A DNA stretch of 64,000 nt, taken from NCBI GenBank assembly GCA_965153355.1, contig OZ231126.1:97898001-97962000 (forward strand), given 5' to 3'. Both the position numbers and the translations under genes were made by a program. This document shows, one piece after another, positions 1 through 11,260 of this stretch. The DNA comes from Flaccisagitta enflata (lineage: Eukaryota; Chaetognatha; Sagittoidea; Aphragmophora). The notes under the pieces were generated by a model that searched no databases, was not told the DNA's origin, and was given only the letters and a program-made list of their open reading frames with translations. Every line of letters begins with the position of its first letter. Position 1 is the first letter of the stretch.

Positions 1-300
1 TCTTAATCTCTTTCTTTCTTTCTTCCTTTCATTCTTTCATACTTTCTTTGTTTTTTCCTTCTCTTTTTCTTTCTTTCTTTCTTTCTTTTTTTCTTTCTTT
101 TTCTATTGTTCTTTCTTCCTCCCTCTATTTATTTTTTTTTCTTTTTTTTTCTTTCTTTCTTTCTTCTCTCTTTCTTTCTTTCGTTCTACTTTTGTTTTCA
201 TTTTCCCTTGTTTTTCATCCAAAATTTTTCCGACGTGCCTCTTGCCTTTCCGAGGAGCGGCGCTCCCCGCTCCTCCATAATATGTACATGAAAGGTGGAC
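1..300 (+). repeat. TTTC microsatellite with hairpin end
   Basis: Pyrimidine tract rich in TTTC (to about 205), then a unique tail ending in a GC-rich hairpin at about 250-275 (GGAGCGG / CCGCTCC arms). A second copy with the same order, microsatellite then hairpin, lies at 31970-32310, so this is probably a dispersed element rather than a simple repeat. The short reading frames here are low-complexity and not considered genes. Confidence 0.6.
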
Positions 301-307
301 AACATTA

Positions 308-910
308 ACACCTCTCACATAATTAAACGAACTATCAAAATGAGCAAAATTGTTAGAAATAATGCATTCAGTGGGCTGAAATTTGACACAGGGGGAGCTA
401 AAATATAGTATTTTCGCAAACCGGGGCGAAATTCTGCACCCGGAAAAGTGCGTGGCTCTCAGAAAGTGTTATGCCAAAAATCCAGTGAAAGATTTTGACT
501 GATTTTGGCGAGGAAATCTTTGATGATAAGACAACATAAACCTGCTTAAGATATTTCACGAAAAAGGCAAAAAAACATCAATTCTTGGGTTTTTGTATAA
601 CTAACAGACAAAAATGACTCAACAGTAACAATATTAAGTCAGTGATGGCTGAAAAAAATATTGAAAACCCTTGTCAAATAGATTGGTTTTAGCGATAAAT
701 TTGATGCTGGTAAAAACCTAAGTTTTGCATGATATCATTTGAGGCAGCCATTGATAGCTATTGGTCGACATGATTTAAAGTTTTTTTGTAGATACCTCAT
801 GGAAATAACATAATTTGAAACTATCATTAACTTGTACTCCAGTTTTGGACTTTAAAAACGCAATTATGGACAAGTTTTGATCCCAGTTCGCCTAATTTTG
901 TGAGAGGTGT
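308..910. mobile_element. Foldback/MITE, TA-flanked
   Basis: Inverted ends read ACACCTCTCAC at the left and GTGAGAGGTGT at the right. The complementarity continues imperfectly for about 40 bp. TA dinucleotides flank both ends, as expected of a Tc1/mariner-type target duplication. No coding capacity is seen. Confidence 0.55.
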
Positions 911-959
911 TACTACTCTTCCTTACTTAAGGATGAGAGCTGTATGTCTGAGCTAGAAA

Positions 960-1118
960 ACATTAAAATGTGTTTCCATGGCAGCCAACACCCATAGGCA
1001 ATAAAGCATACTTTTATTAGTTTAGGCAATAGAGCATCCTTTTATTAGTTTATATTTCAAACATCAGTCTTTTTAGCTCATTTGTCTTCCGTATTTCCAT
1101 GTCTAGAAGACATCTACT
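960..1118 (+). mobile_element. Fragment of the CAGTAGA-ended MITE family
   Basis: Contains the internal segment TTTCCATGGCAGCCAAC, two runs of CTTTTATTAG, and the terminal sequence GACATCTACTGTA. All are shared with the complete copies at 16979-17550 and 26849-27606. Only the right half is present. Confidence 0.45.
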
Positions 1119-1327
1119 GTAACAAAATGACCACACGCTACAACAATGACGACTACAACGACCGCCGATCCCTGGGTCAGTCACTGGGTGAGGTAGATGG
1201 AAGAGAGAGAGCGCCGGTAAGTCCTCATTCGCGACTAGATCACCATCGTCAATGCTTCCAAATTAAATTCCCGTTATTAGGCTGTGACATTCATTCATTC
1301 ATTCATAGATAATTATTGTTCGCTGTC

Positions 1328-1475
1328 GCAAAAAAACAAAAAAAAACAAAAAAAAAACAAACAGAAAAAACAAAAAAAAAAAAAACAAAAAAAAAACAAA
1401 AAACAAAACAAAAAAAAAATATATCAAAACAAAAAACACAAGAAATATACAAAACAGAAAAGAAAAGAAAGATAC
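1328..1475. repeat. A-rich (AAAAC)n low-complexity tract
   Basis: Irregular A-rich tract with interspersed C about 350 bp upstream of the DBR1 start. The K-rich reading frame here is composition-driven. Confidence 0.7.
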
Positions 1476-1830
1476 ATTGAATAACTGTAGGGAAGATTAC
1501 TTCTCATGCGACATGCTATATCCTGTTCACCGTGCGAAGCTTTTTGCTCTATTTAACACTTATTCGTTTTGTTATTGAAATGTTGATGAACATTACTTAT
1601 GTTGTTACTGTGCATTGCAACTACCCGAGATCAGTTTTGGTCTGCTGCTACATGTTGCCTTTACCTTTCCATTTGCAGAAAAAATCGTCGTCTGGTCTCA
1701 ACACTTCGAAATCAGGACGAATTTTATGTTTCTTGTTCAGTGAATTAGTCTATGAACAAAATGCTGCCATCAAGCAGCTGAAAGTGGAAGCCCCAAAACT
1801 AGGCCGAATTGTGCTACCACGCTATCCAAG

Positions 1831-4800
1831 ATGAAGATCGCCGTGGAGGGTTGTTGTCACGGCGAGCTGGACAAAATTTACGAGACCATCGAGTACATTC
1901 AGAAAGAACAAAAATGCAAAATCGATTTGCTCATCATCTGCGGAGACTTTCAATCTGTCCGAGACCAATCCGATCTCCTATCTATGGCTGTCCCGCCCAA
2001 GTATCGTGAGGTGAGTCTTTTAGTGTGCGTGATGTTAAGATAGTGACTATGAGAATAATAGTGACTATGCTAATAATATTTGCTATCTCAATTTTCAAAT
2101 AGTAATAAATAGTGTTTTATGTTGATATTTTATCTATGTTTGTGTGCAAACCGTTACTACACTCTTTTCCCCCTCATGTGCTCAAAACCTATGTACCCAA
2201 TCGTTTTTGATTATTTGTATAATATTACTACCTAGAACAAAAGAGATTTGGGGTCTTTGATCCATTTTAGGGACCGCGAGTTCCATTTATATATCACCAC
2301 TCAAAGGTGGTTGTGGTGAAAATGTTGAAATTTTGTCACTTTGGGCTCAAAATTGGGCCACTTCGCTTTTGAAATTTGACCCAAAATCCATGAGATTATA
2401 AAACTAGAGCTCAAGAGCTAACTAGTGGTGCAATCCGCATGTTGCTATCATTTTTAGTCGCGTGCTACGCGACTCTATAAGCCACTTTTTGGTCTGTCCG
2501 TCGGTCGGTCACAAAACTGTTTTAAAGGCTTTCTAAACAAAATAAAGTCATTTGTAATGTTTTTGAATGTTTTTAAGCCATTCCTCAACTTCTGTAAGCC
2601 ACTTTTTGGCTGGTCAGTTGGTCCGTTGGTCCGCCTGTCTGTCCTTCACAAACTTGTTAAAAGGGAATTTCAACAAACTTTAAGATATTTTTAATGTTTT
2701 TGAATGATTTTAGGTTATTCAAACACTTCCTTTTAGACTTTATTTTTTACCCGTCTGTCCGTCCATCCATCTGTCCGTCACTCCGTTGGTGCATCACAAA
2801 GTTGTTTTTAAGGCTTTTTATTGAGTTTTTGAACATTTGACAAGAAACTTTTATAAGTAAACAGGTAGTTCAAAGGTCTTTTTAAAAGTTTTAGTCTGTT
2901 CTTCTGTCTGTCTGCCTGACTTTTCTGAAAGTGCTGACGCACGACTTAGGTCTAATGACCTTGTTCGTTAAGATTTGAGAGCTTTTCAAAGATGGAAGGG
3001 TATAAGAGTTATTTTATCAGATGAATTAGGTGGTCAATTTTGACATTTTTTACAAATTCTTTGACCAAAGTAGTCATAATAGTGAAAAAATTCACTTTTT
3101 AGCACCTGCTTCTAGAGTCTCCCAAAAATTTTGAGGGTTATATCGATCAAACATTTTACCAGATTAAGTTAGAGCATCAAAAACTCTTCAATTTGGTCAC
3201 CAATTTCATCTTATTTTGTCTATCCAAAGCGGAGATATATCAAAAAATGTAAAAAATGTCAAAATCAACCACCAAATTCTTCTGGCAAAATAATCCTCAT
3301 ACCCTTCCATCTTTGAAAAGCTCTCAAATCTTAATGAAAAATGATAGCAACATGTGGATTGCACCACTGGTTAGCTCTTGAGCTCTAGTTTCATTATCTC
3401 ATAGATTTGGGGTCAAATTTCAAAAGCGAAGTGGCCTGATTTTGAGCCCAAAGTGACCAAATTTCAACATTTTTACCACAACCACTTTTGAGTGGTGATA
3501 AATAAATGGAACTCGCGGTCCCTAAAATGGATCAAAGATCCCAAATCTCTTTTGTTCTAGGTAGTAATATTATAGAAATAATCAAAAATGATCGGGTGCA
3601 TAGGTTTTAATCACATGAGGGGGAAAACATACTGTCAAATCGAGGGTCTAATGTGGGGAAAGAAAAAGAACATTGCCAGTCTCACAACAGATGGATTATA
3701 AAAACTTTTTTCCTTTTTTTGTTCTGGGTAAATGAATAAACTGTGCACAGTAAACAAAAAGAATTGTGATTGCATCACTCAGATTTGATTTGTTAGTGAT
3801 TGATATTTCTAATATCCTTCTAATTGCCGATCAAAGTTAGGTTACCAAGCAAAAGAATATTTCTGTATAAACTTGCCATTATGAAAATAAGATCATTCTA
3901 ATAACAATTTGAGCCTCAAATCACCCTATAAATAAGAACATCGAGCCTCAGAAGTAAATAACATGTTCTGATATAAAACATAGAGTGTATACTGCTCGCG
4001 CCATTGATAAAAAAAATGGATTGAACTTTAGATGGGAACGTTTTACAAATACTACTCGGGCGAGAAGAAAGCGCCGGTGTTGACGTTGTTTATCGGGGGC
4101 AACCACGAGGCCACTTCGTATCTTTCCGAGCTTCCTTATGGAGGGTGGGCGGCTCCTAACATCTATTTCATGGGATTTGCCGCCGTTGTTCAATTCAACG
4201 GAATCAGGATCGCCGGTATTTTGAAAGAAGTTTTATTCTGAATCTCAAGTTCTCTCACATGCACCTAATAATGTACACCACTTTGCCTTGCTTCATTTAA
4301 GTTCTGTTATTGACTCCTCATTTTAAGCGATTGTCTCATTTAGGAAGTTTCCCAAATATCTGCCGGGAAAAAGTGGCATGAACAGTCTGTTTCTCATTTT
4401 TAGTCGCGTGCACGTGACTCTACACCCCGCTTTGTCCGTTCGTCGGTCGGTCGGTTAGTTGGTCGGTCCCCATTTTACTTTTTTTATCAATCTTATTTCT
4501 CAAAGTTATTTTAAGTCATTTTAGGGTACTGTATACTACGTCATTCTAAGTTATTTTAAGTCATTCTAAGTCAATCAGTAAGTCTCGCACGCGACTTATA
4601 GGTGTTGGCCTTGTTTAACAACAAGAAATTTTATTCCCGAGACATTAAAATTACACAGCGGCAAAATCGCATCTTTTCTCATTTATATCGCTCCGCCTCC
4701 TACTCCCCCTCCTCCTCTTCCATATAGGCTTATCCGGTATCTATAAAGGCCACGACTACGCGCGGGGTCATTTCGAAGCTCCTCCCTACACCGCGGATAC

Positions 4801-7800
4801 CATGCGCAGCGCGTATCACGTGCGAAATTTGGAGGTGTTCCGCATGAAGCAGGTGGCCAAGCCCGTCGACGTGGTGGTCACTCACGATTGGCCGAGGGGT
4901 ATTTACTACCACGGCAACTACGAACAGCTCATCCGTCGCAAATCTTTCTTCCAAAACGAAATCGAGGACAATACTCTAGGGAACCCGGTGTTCGAGGATC
5001 TGTTGCTGGAGATGAGACCGGCTTACTGGTTCGCCGCTCATCTGCACGTGAAATTCGCGGCTATCGTGGATCACGAATCGGCCGCCGTCAAAAATAGACT
5101 CACGGTTTTAGGACAAACACCGCCCGTCAAACCCAAAGGCCACGCCAAAACCAAATTCCTCGCTTTGGACAAATGCTTACCGAGAAGACAATTCCTACAA
5201 GTTCTGGACATTCCCGCGCCATCCACGTTCAACGCCAAAGGCGACAATGTGAATCGTCTTTGTCTGGATCCCGAATGGCTTTGCATACTCAAATCCACGG
5301 ATCACTTGCTGAATCTCACGCCCGTCACCTGCTACATGCCCAGGTACACTTTTTATTTTTTATAAGCACCTCGTTTATAAGCACGCCCATCCTCAGATAT
5401 TGGGAAAATTAAAGCACATTGCTAAGCACACTCTAGGCTGAAACATCCGATTTGAAAAAATTCATATAGTATTTCTAAAAATATGCAAATCTTTAGACAT
5501 TTAAATTCTGTCGCTTAATTGCTGAAGAAATAAAAGGTCATATACACTTTCTTTTATTTATAAGAACGTCATTTTTTTTCAAAGGCTTCATCTTCTAATT
5601 TTCAAGATGAAAGCTTTCAACGTTGTTAGTGTTTTTAATTTAAGATATTATATAAACTACAAGGAACCTTATAATATACCATTATTTGATTATATTAAAT
5701 ATATTTCTTTTGAATACTATTAAAATAAATGCTAAACAATAATATCTGGGGATATTTTCTTGATTTTTATATATGAAATTAAAGAATTTTATCTTAATTA
5801 TACTAAAGTGTTAGTGTTTTGTTAATGTTCTTTAAATGTTACTTTAGGCGAAATTTTTTTCTCACGATTTGAAGCTTTTGTATGTTCTTAATTTTGGGGC
5901 CATTTGGGGCCATTTTGGGCTATTTGGGGCCATTTGGGGCCATTTTGGGGCCATTTGGGGCCTTGATGTTCTTATAAACTAAGTTCTTATACAAAAAAAA
6001 TATGTATTTAAGCTTATTTAAGCTTCAAAAAAAAAGATTTTGCTAAGCGCACTCAGCCTCAGCCAAAAAAAGAGCGTGCTTATAAAAAACAAGTCATCCA
6101 AGGATTGCACATGGTCAGCGGTACCCGATGCCCTGCTTGGAGTGATCAACTGAAGAGGTGGAGTGAGAGCAGGGCAGCGGCCCCAAAGGGCCGATGTCCT
6201 GTAGGACACAGGGGTGAATTTCCTTACGTCCTGAAAAAGCATATTTCAGGCCTTAAAAGGCAATTTTCCATGATATTTATTGGGATCTATATATTTTACA
6301 CAATTTATTGTCAATTTTCAATGTTATTCAATGGGAATTTCATTTTTTTGTCAATTTTCCATGTTTTCCAATTGATTTGTTGCATTTTTTTATGTTTTTT
6401 GTTAATTTTCCATGTTATTCGATGGAAAATGTGCATTTTTCTATTGTTTGTAAATTTTCCATGTTATTCAATGGGAAGTTTGCAAGTTGTCATTTTCCCA
6501 TGTTATTCAATGGGAAGTTTGCATTTTGACATTTTCCCATGTTATTCAATGGAAATTTGAGAATTGAGAAGGTTCGGGGGGGGGACGTACGGACGGACGT
6601 ACGGACGGACGTAAGGAAATTCACCCCTGTGTCCTACAGGACATCGGCCCTTTGGGGCCGCTGCCCAAAAAGGGTACACTCGATCACTAATGCAGACAGC
6701 AGACCAAAGGTCTGGGATATACACTGGCATGTAGACAGTCACGCTGTATGGAAATCTCGAACCTCCAGCGCCGCTACGTAACCCGAATTCCATTTCATTC
6801 AGTTTCCGTCTCCTTTCCTTCTTTCTTTGTCTCTTTGTCAGTCTCCTTTTCCTCGCTTTTCTTTGCTTTCTCTTTTTCTCTACTTTCCTTCCTTTTACTT
6901 CTTTCTTTTATTTCCTTTCTCTTCTCTCCTTTCTCTTCCCTCCCTTCCTTTATACGTACTCCCCTGCTATGCTTTTTCTACCCTATTACTGCTTTTTCCT
7001 TCTTATCTTCTTATTCTATTCTATCTAGTAAAAAAGGCAGCGACGAAGAGCGGTACGAATATTCGCCGACGGACCAAGAAATTGAAGAGATCTTCGAGGA
7101 ATTTGGCGGGGATTTGAAGATTCCCGAGAACTTCGAACCCACTGTCGACGCCTTCGATCCGCAATTCCCATCTTACGCGAAAAAGGTGACAGCCGATAGT
7201 ATAATTTTAAGTCCCTTTCGATGTAGCTATTGATCTGTTTAGTGCAGTGTTCTGTGAATGTGAAGCTTCGAGATAGCTAGTGATCTATTTAGCTTCCTTG
7301 TCCGTAAAACTGATGGCCAGAAGTTGTAAACTTTTCCCCATAATGAAAAAGACAATAATGGTGTCCATGCATCGTAATTAACGATTCCACATCAACACAG
7401 AACGCTCCGCCAGAGTTTCACGTGAATCCTCAAACGACTTTGATGTGTGCGATGTTGGGCATTCGTGACGTCACGGCCGAAATTCTAAAGGCTAAAGGCG
7501 GCGGCGAAAGTTTGGCTCCTAACCTGCTTTTGCAGCGAGCTCAGGCTAAAATCGACCAAGCCAAAGTCGCGGAAACGAGTGGAACCGAAGGTGGGATGAA
7601 ATAATTATCAGTCTTGACGTGACATCCTGGTGGGAATTTGGTGGGAACTGAACATGGCCCGTGGGGAGGAGAGATCGATAAAATTTTGTTTTACGGATGA
7701 TTTACTCACCATTTGCAAAGGTCCTCTTTTACTTTCTTCGCTGAAACACTTCAGGTGATCTGAAACCCGCTTTCTCGTGTTTCCATTACGTGCAGAGAAA

Positions 7801-9854
7801 GATGGGGACGATTGCAGTGACGTAGATTCTGAATCCGAGGAGCAGCGTCTTCTTTTCGAGGCTTTGCGAAGCAGGAGAGCGAAAGAACTGGAGACAACTA
7901 AAGCCGCTGAAGCGACAGAGTTCCCCACTTTCATCGCCGACGAAGATCATGAAGATGATGATGATGATGACGACGATGATGTACAAGTGACAACGTCAGG
8001 TGAGCGTTTCTCTCTTTCCTTTCCTTGGGGAACTGGTATCGAGACATGTAAAATTAAAATGAGGCTTTAACAATTCACCCTAACCTACAGCCCATACGGG
8101 ATGTACGAGACTAGAAATTGAGTGAGTTGATGATGTTAATTCCATATGGTGAATGTCACAAACATTTACTTTTTTTCTTAATGAACAGTCCCCTTAATTT
8201 TGTATTTTTTGTGTACAAAATCTGTCTAATTAAGCTTAATTTGCATGAAAAATGAGCTCAGTTAACAAAATTCTTCTATGGATTCTTAAATGTTACTTCA
8301 TGAGCTATACAGTGATGAATAGTTTTGTTGAATTTGAATCATTGAAGAAATGGCTAGTTCTACCCCTGCCCACTTGACGTTTCTTGACATTTGCTATATA
8401 TCTCCAGGTCCTAAATCGGATGATCCTAACACGTCTTTTGATAACTTCATGACGAAGATCTCTTCGGGACCAAACGCTGAACCGCCACCCCCACTCACCG
8501 GTAATGACCGGAAACATTTGGTTTTTAGTTGCGGACACGCAACTCTATAAGAGGCTTTTTCCGTCCGTCCGTCCGTCCGTCCGTCCGTCCGTAACCATCG
8601 AGTCGAAAAGTGGGAAAACACGCATTTCTGCCCCTGCCCACCCGTCCGCAACTGATGGCCGTGTATCCGGCCTTGTTAGCTAGCGCACCTATGATACTTT
8701 CAGCTTGGGGTTTCATTTTTGCAATCTGCCTTCAGGGTAGGGTAAGGTAAAATTGGTCGCCAGGGGTAATATGGTAGGGGGCGAAAGCAGCAGGTATAAA
8801 AAAGCTCGTTCAAAGTTGAGTTTCTGCTCTTTATGAAAATTGGGGACGCTGAATAAAACTGTGGAGATCAAAATTCTTCAGCATTACTCGTTTAGATGTT
8901 TTACTTACTTTCAATGTATCATTGCGCGTCAAGGAAGAAAAAAAACTGATAAATACCAACGAACAAATACAGACAGATACGCTGACATGTATACATCGTA
9001 TTAGAACACCTACAAAACACCTACAGTGCGGGTGGGCAGGGGCTGTATTTGAGGTCACTCAATCATTTGGGCAGGTGCAGTGAGTAGGGATGTGGAAGCG
9101 GTTGATTTTGATGCCGCTTCCACCGCTTCCGCTTCCGCTTCCGCTTCCATTTTACAGTTCAAATACTAGTAGCTATCCCATCCTCTAAATTGGAAGCGGT
9201 CAATCGCTTCCACATCCCTAGCAGTGAGGCCAAAGACCGCAAAAACCAAAAAAAAGTAAAGTGTGACGGATGGACCGACGGACAGACCGACGGACCGACA
9301 AAGTGGGTTGTATAGTCGCGTAGCACGCGACTAAAAAGTGTAGTAAAGGAGGCTCTCAAAACATGTTGGTTGATCGTTCATTCCAGTTTTGGATCTCACC
9401 CTGGCAAAAACAAGCTGAGAAACGTGGTTTTTGCACTTGCGTAACGGACTTATCGACGAGCCGACGGTCTAACGGACGGACAAAGCCCCTTATAGAGATG
9501 CGTTCCTGACGGACGCATCTAAAAAGTTGGTGACCTATTTCATCCCATCGCCCTCTAATTTATCCGCGGTTTTTCTCGCTAACAGATCTGTCACCCATTA
9601 AGACAAGCCCCGATCTCCATTCATCTGCAACGCCTTCGATGAAGATTACTGAACCCGTCGACAAATCCGACGTGGCTGCGTCCAAGGGCGTCATTGATGA
9701 CGCCAACACGTCTTCCATCGATCATGACGACGTCGGCGGCGGCAAAAAGAGACCATCCGTGGAAGAGGCACCTGTTGAAACGGAGAAACCGAAAAAGCAA
9801 TTTAAGCGAAGAAACGTCGCTCTTTACTCGGCTTTGGGCACCGATGATGTCTAG
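1831..9854 (+). CDS. DBR1: Lariat debranching enzyme (RNA 2'-5' phosphodiesterase)
   Basis: Nuclear enzyme that linearises excised intron lariats by cutting the 2'-5' branch bond. Exons: 1831-2010, 4032-4215, 4728-5343, 7029-7185, 7401-7590, 7796-7999, 8408-8500, 9586-9854. They join in frame to 630 residues ending in TAG. The metallophosphoesterase domain comes first. GCCH at 7-10 carries the family's Cys in place of the usual metal-binding Asp; CGDFQ includes D39 and GGNHEA includes N84, both at the same positions as in human DBR1. HDWPR and HLHVKF follow in exon 3, as does the lariat-recognition stretch [18 protein letters not shown] (exon 2). The DBR1 C-terminal domain is in exons 4-5. 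Exons 6-8 encode an acidic, low-complexity linker with a run of Asp, and the tail [10 protein letters not shown] matches the conserved basic nuclear tail. The start is the only ATG that begins the family N-terminus. Intron 1 (2 kb) and intron 3 (1.7 kb) are filled with mobile elements. Family assignment is certain; exact borders of exons 6-8 are slightly less so. Confidence 0.96.
2165..3627. mobile_element. Long-armed foldback element in DBR1 intron 1, split by a nested insertion
   Basis: Left arm 2165-2455 plus 2966-3055 is complementary to right arm 3248-3627. Examples are TTTTCCCCCTCATGTG at the left end with its complement at the right end, and GATTTGAGAGCTTTTCAAAG at 2972 with its complement near 3330. 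The left arm is interrupted by the element at 2456-2965, which the right arm lacks. No clear target duplication was found at the outer ends. Confidence 0.75.
2456..2965 (+). mobile_element. HINE-like element (AGTCGCG family), long copy
   Basis: Begins with the hairpin AGTCGCGT-loop-ACGCGACT and ends with CTTGTT. It contains degenerate repeats of a GTCYGTC-rich block. The uninterrupted right arm of the host foldback (junction at 3336/3337) acts as an empty site and fixes the ends to within about 2 nt. The 3' partner of the hairpin is degraded here (GCACGACT). Confidence 0.65.
4402..4615 (+). mobile_element. HINE-like element, AAGTCATTTT subfamily
   Basis: Starts AGTCGCGTGC with a hairpin, followed by GTCGGTCGGTC repeats, then a core of about 10-bp TTTTAAGTCA repeats. 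It ends GCACGCGACT, which is complementary to the first ten bases, then TATAGGTGTTGGCCTTGTT. Lies in DBR1 intron 2. Confidence 0.7.
5355..6090. mobile_element. Foldback element with TAAGCACG ends (DBR1 intron 3)
   Basis: The left end (TTATAAGCACGCCCATCCTCAG) and right end (GAGCGTGCTTATAA) are complementary. The interior includes a GGGGCCATTT short tandem repeat at about 5895-5962. A related copy lies at 48178-48790. It begins about 12 bp after the exon 3 donor. Confidence 0.5.
6105..6690. mobile_element. Foldback element with GGGCAGCGGCCCC arms and internal tandem repeats
   Basis: Arms at 6174-6236 and 6603-6667 are complementary (GGGCAGCGGCCCCAAAGGGC ... reverse). Between them, 6258-6556 holds about seven degenerate 35-45 bp repeats around TTTTCCATGTTATTCAATGG. 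Related arms occur at 24563-25075 and 36911-37640. Confidence 0.65.
6796..7020 (+). repeat. Pyrimidine-rich tract before DBR1 exon 4
   Basis: TTTCC/CTTT-rich low-complexity sequence that also supplies an extended polypyrimidine tract ahead of the acceptor at 7028. Confidence 0.55.
8527..8677 (+). mobile_element. HINE-like element, AGTTGCG subfamily
   Basis: Hairpin AGTTGCG...CGCAACT, then six tandem CCGT/GTCC units. It ends GTCCGCAACT, exactly complementary to the initial AGTTGCGGAC, then GATGGCCGTGTATCCGGCCTTGTT. Located in DBR1 intron 7, 26 bp after the donor. Confidence 0.72.
9023..9332 (-). mobile_element. HINE-like element, carrying a nested hAT-like MITE
   Basis: Reverse-strand copy: GCGGGTGGGCAGGGGC, then GGGCAGGTGCAGTGAG, then the 136-bp insert, then GCAGTGAGGCCAAAGACCGC, GACGGACCGAC repeats, and the hairpin AGTCGCGTAGCACGCGACT. 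The outer end (the AACAAGGCCGG side) is missing. Confidence 0.7.
9085..9220. mobile_element. 136-bp hAT-like MITE with perfect 8-bp target duplication
   Basis: Terminal inverted repeats TAGGGATGTGGAAGCG and CGCTTCCACATCCCTA (about 21 bp, one mismatch over the full length). Both sides carry GCAGTGAG (9077-9084 and 9221-9228), an 8-bp target duplication. TAGGG ends plus 8-bp duplication are the hAT signature. The interior has repeated CGCTTC. It interrupts the HINE-like copy, so the order of insertion is clear. Confidence 0.85.
9435..9525 (-). mobile_element. Divergent HINE-like end (AGATGCG variant)
   Basis: On the reverse strand a hairpin AGATGCGT...ACGCATCT is followed by CTATAAGGGGCTTTGTCCGTCCGTTAG. 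This is the same layout as the AGTCGCG and AGTTGCG subfamilies with a third stem sequence. The distal end was not identified. Confidence 0.45.
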
Positions 9855-10255
9855 TGCGTGAAGTTTGGTAAAACGGGTCACCTGAGGTTAAGCAGGTCAC
9901 CCATTTCATTCAGCCCTATAAAAATTTCGGTAAAATTTCTGTTATCGTTAATAACTAGACTCACTACAAACCTTTCTTAGTTTACAAAATCACTGATATT
10001 TACCTCAGATTCTCCGGATAAAGTGGGTGACCCATTTTACCCTTCCCCCCCCCTCTTTGTCCCTTATCTGCTTGAGTAATGAACCTTTCAACATAAAATC
10101 TTCTCAGTTCAGTCTCCACTGAAACGTCGATTTGATTCATGAACGTAGGGCGCGCCTGATCAAGGCAAAATATTGGGATCTCATTGATCTTGTAAGCCAT
10201 GCGAAGTTGTACGCACATTAACCTGTACTGAAATGACTAAAACCAAAAAAATCGA

Positions 10256-10793
10256 AATTCTACGAGCAGTTCATGTTGTGGAGCTGTCTTAGGCTTCTAT
10301 TGTCATCATTTTCAGCTTTAAAAGTCTACATCTTGGTTTCCGCGCCTTACCTTGAACTTTCCATGGGTTAATAGGAAACTAAGATTTCAAATTGCTCAAA
10401 TCAAAATTTTGACTGCAGATTTGAAATCGGCATGAAAAACTGTCTGTGGAAAGTGCTTTTCTTTTTTCAAAATTCCTTTGGGATCACTATCAAAATCCAC
10501 GCTAAAGATTTTTTTAAAAAGGTAAGTTCAATGATTTTACAAAGAAGTTAAAAGAAAAGGTATCTTTCGCGATACTTGACAGCACTTTTGACCACCTTCT
10601 AATTGGAATATCAAAAAAGGAAAACACTTTCAACTGACAGTTTTGAAATTTTAGAACTTTGAAATTTTGGATTTCCTATAGGGGTAGGGTTTTTAGAAGG
10701 TTAGGCACGTCCACCTTAAAGCAGAATTTCAAAGCCAATATTGATTTCAATGGAAGCCTGAGACAGTCCCACAACATGACCTGCTCGTAGAAT
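10256..10793. mobile_element. Foldback element downstream of DBR1
   Basis: Ends ATTCTACGAGCAGTTCATGT and ATGACCTGCTCGTAGAAT are complementary, and the match continues through TGTCTTAGGCTTC / GAAGCCTGAGACA. It lies 400-940 bp after the DBR1 stop. Confidence 0.6.
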
Positions 10794-10971
10794 GTAGATT
10801 ATATTGCTTTTTGTCATAATGGTACATTGAAACTTGTTTTTGTTGGTTGTTATCTATGTTGTATCGTTTTGATTTATTCCTCGATGAATTTTCCACCCTT
10901 TGTTTTAAAATCATTTTTTTCCAGCTTCTCTCGCAATTTCTCGTGATTAAGTCTGTGTGTTAAGTGTGGAA

Positions 10972-10977
10972 AATAAA
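10972..10977 (+). terminator. Candidate poly(A) signal AATAAA for DBR1
   Basis: AATAAA 1.1 kb after the DBR1 stop and before the ceramide synthase start. Use by DBR1 would require a 3' UTR that includes the foldback element, so this is tentative. Confidence 0.25.
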
Positions 10978-11260
10978 AACTTGCGATGGAAAGTGGAACA
11001 GTTGACGTGACCTAGCATTTTCTAGCCTAGTCTGGACACTTATAGTTAAGGTGATCAAACTAGTATATTATCCCCCGCAATACTTCATCGGTTGGCAGGC
11101 CCCATATCTTCGTGTTCATATGACACGCTGACTAAAATTATAAAATTTAAGCCAAGACCTAACACAAGCTGTGTGTAAACAGCTCGGAAATCCTGATAAG
11201 AAATCACGGGGTCCTTCCACCTCGAGTCACATTCTCATCCGCCGTCAATCACGAGATAAT

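Noticed and set aside
53-291. Short F/L/S-rich frames at the left edge
   Set aside because: Products of TTTC repeats.
6105-6560. 151-codon frame with repeated FPCYSMGS
   Set aside because: Translation of the degenerate tandem repeats inside a foldback element.
11171-11260. N-terminal extension of the ceramide synthase from 11171
   Set aside because: The codon there is GTG, and the 30 extra residues match nothing; the ATG at 11261 gives the family N-terminus.
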